25,498 nucleotides of DNA, taken from positions 1 through 25,498 of the IMG/VR virus record IMGVR_UViG_3300034198_002782; one strand, given 5' to 3'. The stretch is from a virus. Shown piece by piece: positions 8,101-15,180 of the stretch. The first letter of the stretch is position 1; each line of letters starts with the position of its first letter. The notes under the pieces were generated by a model. That model was not told the DNA's origin, did no database searches, and was given only the letters and a program-made list of their open reading frames with translations. Both the position numbers and the translations under genes were made by a program.

Positions 8101-11100
8101 AGCAAGACTACTATTAACACCAGTTCTAGACTGACCAACCTGAGTTGCTTGTGTAGTATTTACAGTATAAGAACCAGCATAGATACTAAATCCGTGTAGG
8201 TTTGTATTTGTTCCAACACCAGCATTCAAACTAAAAATACCACCATTAGTTAAACCAAGTGCTTGGGCTTGAGCACCATACTGTCCACCAAAAGTAGTTG
8301 TAGTAGTAGTTGCACCAACCCACTCAGTCTGCCATGCATTCCAAACTGTTCCTAATGCGCCAGACAATTGAGCCATCGCAGCAATGGTGTTATAGTTGCC
8401 TTCAACTTGTTGAACAATATCAGGTAATCTATTTGTCTCAAACCAATCATCAGATGGTGGATTCATTTGAACATCACCAAGGAATGTGAATATTGCAAAT
8501 GGGTTAATATTTTCTAAACGAGAAGCATATTGTTGAGTAATTAATGGTGTAGTAGTATAAGGCAGAGTAATAATATCGCCTGTTACTTGATAGTTTGCTG
8601 CTGCTCTTTGAGAAATACTATATTTTTCAATAAGATTAGAATTATACATTGTATAGAATGGGCGTAATTGATTATTTTCCATATCAATTGCGCAGTAGTA
8701 ATCTTGGCTTGTATTATTTGCTAATGTACTACCAGTAAAATTATCAACAACGAAACCATTCTTCATTCTATCAAGACCACTACTGTCTTGAATCTTAAGA
8801 GAAGATGTTTGTTGTTCTAATAATGAAAGAGAAGTATAGTATTCAAGATTATTAATTCTATTTTCTAATTTACCAATATCGCGCATTGTGTAACGCTTAT
8901 TGTCTATTTTCTTTACAGCTACACTATTACTAGTTGTTGAGAATGTATATGGTTCTAGAGCAAGGGTATACAATACCATTGCAGCAGTTGGATCAGGTGG
9001 TAGACCTGCATTTATCGCAGAGATACCAGTAACATCTAAAATATTACCATTAGTATCTAAAGCAATTTTATCTTTTCTTGCTAGGTAATAACTAAAATCT
9101 GTTGTAATTGATTCACCACGCTTTGGGCAGGCAGAGATAGAACCACCTGTTTGGGTGAAATTCTTAAATGCCATAAAGTAGTTACCACCATTAGAACCAG
9201 CAGAAGCAACTGCATAAGATCTATCAGCAACACGTGGACGGAAATCAATTGCATCTCTTAATGGAGGTGGAATTTGTTTGTAGTCAATTCCACTATAAGA
9301 GTTAACATCAAAATAGTCTCCAGTACCATGCGCAAAATATTGATATGTTACTTTAATTGGATTTGCTGGTAGATCAAAAGATTGGCTTAGAATTAAAGAT
9401 CCCCAATCATAATGAGAAACTCTTTGACCATTATCTAAAGTATATCTATCAGTAATATCAGTAGTATAAGCAGATGCAGCTGGAGTAGTTCCAAACGCAG
9501 CACCAGATGCTGTTGTTACACTGATTAAATTAAATATATCAGCTTTATCCAAATAAAGAACTGCTTGTTGGGCAGCAGCTGCAGTTGTAAAAGTTTCAGA
9601 TGCTGTTATTAAAGTTTTATTTTTTTCTGAACCAGAACCAGATTTTTGAACAACTGCAATTAAAGTAATTGAATTTGAACCAATAGCTGATCCAGATAAC
9701 TGAACAGTATTTCCAGTTGGTGTTATAGTTAAAGTACTTCCTGGAGGTATTACAGCTCCAGTAGTATTATTGAACACCGTATAATGTGTACTATCAGCAA
9801 TAGAAGAGAATGTTCCACCTGAAGTTGTACTAAACGTAATAGAACTACCAGAAGCAGTTCCAGTAAATTTCTGATATGAATTATATGTTAAGTTATTATA
9901 ACCACCACTACCTGCAGTTCTTAAACTTCTAATTGCATATTGTGGCAATGGGAATATTAAACCTAAATTTTGTGGTTCTAAAAGTTGAGTAGAACAACGT
10001 GCAATGGTAGCACCAGTAACGGTAATACTACTATCAACAGTTATAGTTCCCTGAGCACTAACTGCTGTAACTCTACGGTAACTACCAGTTGTTACTCCAC
10101 CGATAAGAATTAAATCACCAACTCTTAAATCTGTTAAGAATGATGTTCCTGTACCAGTAATAGTTGTGCTTGATGCAGTGGCTGAACCAATAATTGGAGT
10201 TACTACTGGACTAATGTCTGCAGTGAAAGAAGTTGCAGGAGTACCGCCACTATAATAGAAAGATTTTACATCAGTACTAAACTTATAATTTGGATTCATT
10301 TGAACATCAAATAAACCAAGTTTATAAATTGTTGCAGTACTGAAAGGTAATCCGCTATGATATTCAAATAATCTAGCACGTGCCGTACCTACAATTGTTC
10401 CACCAGCTGGAGCAGAGCCTGCGCTAGCATTAACATAATTATATAAATTTATATTAAGGAATGTATCAACTGGTGGAAGATTATTTACGTTGGTAACTAA
10501 TACATAATTACCTGGAGTTCCAGTAATTGCTGAGTTAACAGCTTGAGCATAATCTCTTGCTTTATTTACTGGAATATATGTAACTGCAGTTTTTTCTATT
10601 TCTGCTCCGTGAACATATGCTTTACCAGCTTCAATACCTATCGCTAATTGATTTTCATTGCCATCTAAATTAATACCACGATTATAAAATGGATTTACTG
10701 TATATTGCCAATTAATACCAGTATTACTTGAACCATCATATGCAGATCCACTAGTATGTGTTGGAGGAGTAGTTACTGAAGTTGTTGAATTTAAAGCAGT
10801 ATATGTGTTTCCATTATATGAAACAACATCACCAATTATGTATGCTGTATTTTGTGTCCATGTTCCACGATTATTATTTCTGTGTTCGCGAACATCTATA
10901 TCCCAACCCATAACAGTATAATCACCATTGGTGTCATACGTTCTTCTTTGCATTTCACCTTCAATTTGATTGTAAATAATGTTGTAATTTGTGTCTTGAA
11001 CAATAGTATTAATAACACCATTTGTTACACGAATTACTTCTACAAAGTTTGAATCTGCTGTTGAGATAATGCCAATCTTAGTTAATGCTAAATCGATCAT

Positions 11101-11823
11101 ATAACGATGCGCTCCTGGAGCAGCATAATTATATGAGTTTTGTGCATTGTCTAATAATGTTTCATCGCTTTCTGGTGTAACGATAGATTCAGTATATGTT
11201 AAACCAACTCTATATGTTGGTGTGGCAGTATATTTGTCAAGAACGATAGTTTGAGATGGACATAGAACAAAATATCCATTAATATAATATACACCAGTTT
11301 GAATACTTGCTAAAGAACCTTTACCAATACAATCTGATGTAGATCCAACTTGGAATGAATATGTTCCATCTGATGTTTTTATAACTTCATTTGTAGCAAA
11401 AGTTTTATATACACCATTACCAGCAGTGTAATTTAAATATAAAGTAGTTGGGTCAGTATTTTCTGCGCTTTGGCAATAAGAAACAGTTGCAGTTACACCT
11501 GTAGTTTGGCCAATAACAGTTATTCCTAATAACGATCCTAAAAATGTTTCTACAGCTACGTTATTATAAACTGAGATTAATTTAATATAATCTGCGCCCT
11601 TACCTGGAGTATTTACAGTCTGTAAAGATGCTTGTCCAGGAATAACCATGGCACCATTTTTAAAGATGTTGTCGCCATGAGTTTTAATTTGATTCTGCAG
11701 AATACTCTGCATTTGAGTAAGTTCTCGAGCCTGAACAGCAAACGATGGACGATACAAAATTCTGTAAAATTGTTTCGCAGGATCGTAATTATCATTATAC
11801 GGTTCGGTATTAAAGTCTAGCAT
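5101..11823 (-). CDS. Very large DUF4815-type virion structural protein (2240 residues)
   Basis: The N-terminus (YDPAKQFYRILYRPSFAVQA, residues 13-32, followed by RELTQMQSILQNQIKTHGDNIF) is typical of DUF4815 proteins, long baseplate or fibre-base proteins of marine T4-like phages, sometimes annotated as gp10-like. Further blocks typical of this group are an NPFAIFTFLGDVQMNP stretch with the following DWFETNRLPDIV (about 1105-1140) and a DPLAQSF block with SIDIFFGSKD and a later YCFVLVSDSNNYKVWISYMG (about 1500-1620). Several small modules are inserted. Two resemble carbohydrate-binding modules with the pattern W..n.aY..Gd.v.YnGn.Y (about 312-368 and 1985-2035). Others have GTGTxF...VGD barrels (about 535-605 and a second copy near 1750). 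It is probably exposed on the baseplate. It is preceded by a late-promoter-like box and followed after one base by the coiled-coil gene. The exact role is not known. Confidence 0.88.
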   Translation of the reverse strand: MLDFNTEPYNDNYDPAKQFYRILYRPSFAVQARELTQMQSILQNQIKTHGDNIFKNGAMVIPGQASLQTVNTPGKGADYIKLISVYNNVAVETFLGSLLGITVIGQTTGVTATVSYCQSAENTDPTTLYLNYTAGNGVYKTFATNEVIKTSDGTYSFQVGSTSDCIGKGSLASIQTGVYYINGYFVLCPSQTIVLDKYTATPTYRVGLTYTESIVTPESDETLLDNAQNSYNYAAPGAHRYMIDLALTKIGIISTADSNFVEVIRVTNGVINTIVQDTNYNIIYNQIEGEMQRRTYDTNGDYTVMGWDIDVREHRNNNRGTWTQNTAYIIGDVVSYNGNTYTALNSTTSVTTPPTHTSGSAYDGSSNTGINWQYTVNPFYNRGINLDGNENQLAIGIEAGKAYVHGAEIEKTAVTYIPVNKARDYAQAVNSAITGTPGNYVLVTNVNNLPPVDTFLNINLYNYVNASAGSAPAGGTIVGTARARLFEYHSGLPFSTATIYKLGLFDVQMNPNYKFSTDVKSFYYSGGTPATSFTADISPVVTPIIGSATASSTTITGTGTSFLTDLRVGDLILIGGVTTGSYRRVTAVSAQGTITVDSSITVTGATIARCSTQLLEPQNLGLIFPLPQYAIRSLRTAGSGGYNNLTYNSYQKFTGTASGSSITFSTTSGGTFSSIADSTHYTVFNNTTGAVIPPGSTLTITPTGNTVQLSGSAIGSNSITLIAVVQKSGSGSEKNKTLITASETFTTAAAAQQAVLYLDKADIFNLISVTTASGAAFGTTPAASAYTTDITDRYTLDNGQRVSHYDWGSLILSQSFDLPANPIKVTYQYFAHGTGDYFDVNSYSGIDYKQIPPPLRDAIDFRPRVADRSYAVASAGSNGGNYFMAFKNFTQTGGSISACPKRGESITTDFSYYLARKDKIALDTNGNILDVTGISAINAGLPPDPTAAMVLYTLALEPYTFSTTSNSVAVKKIDNKRYTMRDIGKLENRINNLEYYTSLSLLEQQTSSLKIQDSSGLDRMKNGFVVDNFTGSTLANNTSQDYYCAIDMENNQLRPFYTMYNSNLIEKYSISQRAAANYQVTGDIITLPYTTTPLITQQYASRLENINPFAIFTFLGDVQMNPPSDDWFETNRLPDIVQQVEGNYNTIAAMAQLSGALGTVWNAWQTEWVGATTTTTTFGGQYGAQAQALGLTNGGIFSLNAGVGTNTNLHGFSIYAGSYTVNTTQATQVGQSRTGVNSSLALKTDYESQGDRVVSTAIIPYIRSRNILVQAHKLKPNTQFYPYFDSVDITPYCSIAQKLIYTNLNGSFDFKTNVGSQSTSVQRRIGTDSQVCLNTGDVITTASGASAVVVNSYIDANNNKCLSIVNLIGTILTTAANGTGDIITGSISGATATVTSITPASNFTTNSIGDLEFIFNIPNTDSVRFRTGKRELKLVDSNTYNGNYSSRGLAAYEATGTLTNVQQTINAVRNAQIVQEQVSENQTLYQTSTITKGGNAYYDPLAQSFLVQQKGGAFLTSIDIFFGSKDSNLPVTLQLREMVNGTPGKSILPFSVVTKQAKDVVLSANTVQLPDGNTYPTFDTPTTFTFETPVYVRDDTEYCFVLVSDSNNYKVWISYMGDTIPGSGRSISQQPYAGVMFKSQNASTWTADDSADIKFTLNRAVFNTQVIGDVEFVNDLVPYDTLAVDPFETTAGSNIVRVWHYDHGMPINGGTGSTVDISAVNANDPGTGTITASISSTTITGVGTKFTTEAIVGTNIYNSQDVYIGTVTAVASDTSLTLSNNATTAMAAGSSYQYVGPINGIPANQIFKSSVISNVDNNCYTITTTANATVSGYTGGAFIKASRNIQYDIINPSIQTQSFPDTTTSFSIKTTSGKSVDGGQSPYQIDPTFTPVLNKENNKFISPRMISSNINEITNQSGSKSVTFSAQISTTNDAVSPVIDMTRSSLIAIGNKLNLPTESNTNVAAIDTIPVWSGSTGAFSFGNSGTLWATSTAVNIGSLLYYSGNLYQVTVAGTTSSSSTAYPSHTSGTAVNGTATLLYVGSSGIITSTVAAVKSAMAQLGIGKYITVASATTSTNNGTFLVTGYTDDGTTGTVYVTNTFTAEAAVTGTTVTSRILFADEIAPVGSSTLSKYVTTPVKFANSSTYLRVMISANIPNESNVLIYYKSCTGDNTQLQYTKYTLLQPDNSIVKVDAGNTAFSDITYTLTGIPSFDTAQIKIVMQGTNTATPPIIRDFRLIACP

Positions 11824-11849
11824 TCTTTTTACTCTTTATGTTATTCGTT

Positions 11850-11857
11850 TATTTATT
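11850..11857 (-). promoter_or_regulatory. Late-promoter-like box before the DUF4815 gene
   Basis: The minus strand reads AATAAATA, seven of eight bases of the T4 late core TATAAATA. It overlaps the gp8 stop codon and lies 27 bases before the start codon, leaving room for a leader with an AAAGAG ribosome site. In AT-rich DNA such a match can occur by chance. Confidence 0.4.
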
Positions 11858-14699
11858 AGAAGTGTACAACTGTTCTAAGCGTCACGTTCTGATCAGAAGT
11901 TGGCGTAAATGCCTGTTTGTTATCAATAAACAATATATTACCAGAATATTTATCTGCTGTTGGAGGGGTTACTCCTGAAGCAGTAAAAGTATTTCCTGCT
12001 ATATTGATAAACACAGAACCAATTTGAGGAACTGCATTATCAATAGACTGTAGTAATGCACCAGTGCTGGTAACTGCTACAAGTCTAAATACTGGTCCAG
12101 TAGAAGTTCCAAGGGTTAATGTCTGGTCAGCAACAAAGTTTGTAGTATCAATAAATCCTGTTACTAGATAGCATGCTGATGCTAAAGAAGTAGCCAAATT
12201 ACCAAACGCACCAAACTGACGAGGGTTTTTGATAATACCCAATTGTCTAAAGTCATTATTTACAGCATACCCCTGATTAGTATCTTTAGATACGTTTGTG
12301 TAAAACATTAAAGTTTTTGCAGCCATTCCAGTAATAGGATCTTTACCATGACCACCATATGGAGCCATAATTCCACGAGCAACAGCACCAAAACCAGCAC
12401 CTTGGTCAAATGATACCTTACACCAACGATATCCTAAACCATAATTAGTAACAGTAATTTTGGTTATTGCACCATTAGTAACAATAGCAGTTGCTGAAGC
12501 GCCAGTACCATCACCAGTAATTGTTACAGGAAAATTAGAACCATATCCGTATCCACCAGAAATAACTGGATATGCCATAATACGACCATCAGGAGTTAAT
12601 AACTCAGTATTCGCTTGAAGAGTATTTAGGTCTCCAGGAGATAAGTCTGCTGTTAATTGAGCAGTATTTGGATTTGTTCCACCACCATTACCATCGCCAG
12701 TAACTGATAAGTTGGCATAGGTATATCCTGTTCCACCATCATCAATTTGAACTGAACTAATAGCGCCATTTGTTATAATCGGAATTAATTTTGCTTTAGA
12801 TGGCGGAGCAATAAAGTATGCAGTTGCACCACCGCCACCAGAAACAGGACTAATTGAAACTCCTGGTGCAACTTTGTAACCAGCACCATAACGTAAATTT
12901 ATAGTACCAGTTGCTGTAACACCAGCGTATCGTAAAGTTGCAGTCCCATTAGTTGCAGTCTGTAAAGTTGCTGCGCCAGCTACGGCACCTGTACCAACAG
13001 TTGCTGTAATAGTTACAGTTGGTGGATTAATATAACCAGAACCACCTGCAGTAACTGTTAGTGCAGTTATTTGACCAGAAACAATAACTGGAGTTGCAAT
13101 CGCTTGAGTTCCACCTGAAACATCAGGAGCGGAAATAGTAATTACTGGTGGAGTCACAGAACTATATCCAGATCCCGATGAGGTCATTGCGATTGAAGTG
13201 ATAGCACCATTAATTGTTGGTGTACTAGAAGCATGAGTAGTACCAGCAACAATTACAGTATAAAGTCTATTTGAATAATAAATTTGTTGTCCAACAGTAA
13301 CAGCAGTAGAAGCTGTCCATGGAGTTCCAATAACTAAAGTTGGTACTGAAGTATAATTATATCCAGGGTCTAAAATCTGGATTCTACCAACAGATGTTCC
13401 ACTCATAACAGATTGAATAACAGCGCCAGAACCACCACCACCAGATAATGTAGCTATTGGTGCTGATGAATATCCAAGCCCACCACTAGTCATGGTAACA
13501 TCATATAAATTTCCATTTAATGTATAACCAGTCACTACTCCACTAGAAATAGTTAATGTTCCTGTTGCACGAGTACCGACATATTTTAATGCAGCAGTGC
13601 CATTTGCAACAATACCAACTCTATGAGAGGGTCCAGGACTGGCCAAAATACCAGTCACTGTTGCTGTATAAAGATTATTATTATATTCTACTGACTGACC
13701 AAGTAAAACTTGCACACCATTAGTCCAAGTATTTGCTCCACTAATTGGTGGGTCAATAGTCATTGTAGCACCACTAGTATACCCAGTGCCACCATTTGAA
13801 ATAACCATATTCGAAATTAATGCTGGATCTGATGCTCTATAGCCATCTCCTGATACAGTAATATTAGCAAATGTATAATTCTGCCCTTGGTTGTCAATTC
13901 TTATATTTAAAATTTCGCCACCAGAATAAAATTGTGAACGAATAGAATTGACAACTGGCATATATACGTCAGTTAAGAATTTATTACGTAGAGCGATTGG
14001 AATACTGTATAAGTATTTCCACATATAACCATCTGGCATAATAACAGGATCTACAACAGTACCAACAGGTTTGTAAGTAGAAATAGAATTATTATTATTG
14101 TCAAGACATTTATATACATTGAAGTCATCAGTTAATGCATAGCATTTAGCATCTTCTAAACGCTGAGTACCCGATGGCGCAATAGTAACACGAGCAGTAG
14201 CAACAGCATTAGTACCGCCACCACCAGAAATTGTTACAGTTGGAATAGATGTATATCCAATACCCTTACTAGTTAAAGTAATTGCTGAAACTACACCTGA
14301 ATTTAAAGTTGCTACTGCTGTTGCTCCAGAACCACCACCGCCAGAAATTGTTACAGTTGGGGTTGATGAATATCCATATCCACCAGCAATTAAATTGATA
14401 CCCTGAACTTCAGTAGAATATTGATCATCATACATATCCCAGATGGTTCCAGTTACCCAATCAAAACGTGGGATAACGAAAGCCACATCAGTAGACTTAA
14501 CTTCTTTCAGTGTAATAATTTCGTTACGTGTTTTTAATTCATAGTCACAACTATCAACTGGCAATGGTGGAGCTGTGTCTACTGGCCATGTTAAAGTTTT
14601 TCCTAAGAAATAATAATAACGAGCACTACGATTCTGAATTTCATTATATACTGCGTTAGCGATTGATAAATCTAACGGAGATTTTAGTAATGATGACAT
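11856..14699 (-). CDS. 8: Baseplate wedge protein gp8, expanded by Gly-rich repeats
   Basis: This is a gp8-type baseplate wedge protein of 947 residues, against about 334 in T4. The recognisable gp8 parts are the N-terminus (ANAVYNEIQNRSARYYYFLG with WPVDTAPP), the middle block LTDDFNVYKCLDNNNNS followed by DGYMWKYLYSIP (about 190-235), and a C-terminal block with FYTNVSKDTNQ and NNDFRQLGIIKNP (about 800-830). Between and inside these are many units of the type GGxGYxxxPTVTISGGGGSGAxA, probably ten or more, plus at least two modules (about 320-375 and 457-580) with the W..n..v..Gq.v.Yn..lYt pattern also found in the DUF4815 protein. The family joins the baseplate wedge and contacts gp7, gp10 and gp6 equivalents. 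The repeats probably form beta-structured decorations on the outside of the baseplate. The start follows the upstream stop by 13 bases. Confidence 0.85.
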   Translation of the reverse strand: MSSLLKSPLDLSIANAVYNEIQNRSARYYYFLGKTLTWPVDTAPPLPVDSCDYELKTRNEIITLKEVKSTDVAFVIPRFDWVTGTIWDMYDDQYSTEVQGINLIAGGYGYSSTPTVTISGGGGSGATAVATLNSGVVSAITLTSKGIGYTSIPTVTISGGGGTNAVATARVTIAPSGTQRLEDAKCYALTDDFNVYKCLDNNNNSISTYKPVGTVVDPVIMPDGYMWKYLYSIPIALRNKFLTDVYMPVVNSIRSQFYSGGEILNIRIDNQGQNYTFANITVSGDGYRASDPALISNMVISNGGTGYTSGATMTIDPPISGANTWTNGVQVLLGQSVEYNNNLYTATVTGILASPGPSHRVGIVANGTAALKYVGTRATGTLTISSGVVTGYTLNGNLYDVTMTSGGLGYSSAPIATLSGGGGSGAVIQSVMSGTSVGRIQILDPGYNYTSVPTLVIGTPWTASTAVTVGQQIYYSNRLYTVIVAGTTHASSTPTINGAITSIAMTSSGSGYSSVTPPVITISAPDVSGGTQAIATPVIVSGQITALTVTAGGSGYINPPTVTITATVGTGAVAGAATLQTATNGTATLRYAGVTATGTINLRYGAGYKVAPGVSISPVSGGGGATAYFIAPPSKAKLIPIITNGAISSVQIDDGGTGYTYANLSVTGDGNGGGTNPNTAQLTADLSPGDLNTLQANTELLTPDGRIMAYPVISGGYGYGSNFPVTITGDGTGASATAIVTNGAITKITVTNYGLGYRWCKVSFDQGAGFGAVARGIMAPYGGHGKDPITGMAAKTLMFYTNVSKDTNQGYAVNNDFRQLGIIKNPRQFGAFGNLATSLASACYLVTGFIDTTNFVADQTLTLGTSTGPVFRLVAVTSTGALLQSIDNAVPQIGSVFINIAGNTFTASGVTPPTADKYSGNILFIDNKQAFTPTSDQNVTLRTVVHF
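12400..14400 (-). repeat. Degenerate GxGY...PTVTISGGGGSGA repeats inside gp8
   Basis: Plus-strand copies of ccaccaccgccagaaattgt-type sequence recur, for example near 12830, 13430, 14215 and 14335. They code for Gly-rich turns between short beta strands. The copies at 14215-14255 and 14330-14370 are the closest to each other. Limits are approximate, since the copies grade into unique sequence. Confidence 0.7.
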
Positions 14700-14712
14700 G
14701 TATTTTACCTAA

Positions 14713-15165
14713 TTAAGATACTGTAACTACCCATGTAACAGCAATAGAGTCACCAGCTGCTTTGTTAACAACTGGAAATGTAGTGCGGCAAAGCATAGTG
14801 CCTGATGAGCTTGCATTAAGAATAGCTGCTTCTGTAATAGCACCAGTACCAGTTCCCGCTGGGAATGTAGCAGTGGCAGTAACTTGAGCAGCAGAAGCAG
14901 TAAATGATGCTAAAGCAACACGCCCAGCTTCAGTACCCAATTGTGTATTACCAACAGCAGGAGTACCAGTACCAGTACCAATTGCCATATATCCCATAAC
15001 AGTTGCAACAGAAGTGCCCTGCATACGATTAGCAATATATCCTTTTCCAGCTGTAACTACTAAGTTTTTAACTTTTCGTTCTTCTTTGATGTTACCATTT
15101 AAATCTAGTAATTGAATTAATACTTGGCCAGTTGCCAGTAAGTCGTCTTGTTGTTTAATTTGCAT
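14713..15165 (-). CDS. Small virion structural protein (150 residues)
   Basis: This 150-residue protein has a polar N-terminus (QLLDLNGNIKEERKVKNLVV, about 19-38), then an Ala/Thr/Gly-rich body with VMGYMAIGTGTGTPA (about 56-70) and a regular beta pattern ending VTWVVTVS. Proteins with the same KNLVVTAGKGYIANRM and YMAIGTGT features are common near tail fibre and baseplate genes of many tailed phages. They look like small beta-sandwich appendage proteins, but I know no firm function. It has the best ribosome site of the region (AAGGAGC, eight bases before the ATG), which fits a protein needed in many copies. It sits between the gp7-like and gp8 genes, a place with no counterpart in T4. Confidence 0.78.
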   Translation of the reverse strand: MQIKQQDDLLATGQVLIQLLDLNGNIKEERKVKNLVVTAGKGYIANRMQGTSVATVMGYMAIGTGTGTPAVGNTQLGTEAGRVALASFTASAAQVTATATFPAGTGTGAITEAAILNASSSGTMLCRTTFPVVNKAAGDSIAVTWVVTVS

Positions 15166-15180
15166 AAAAAGCTCCTTATT

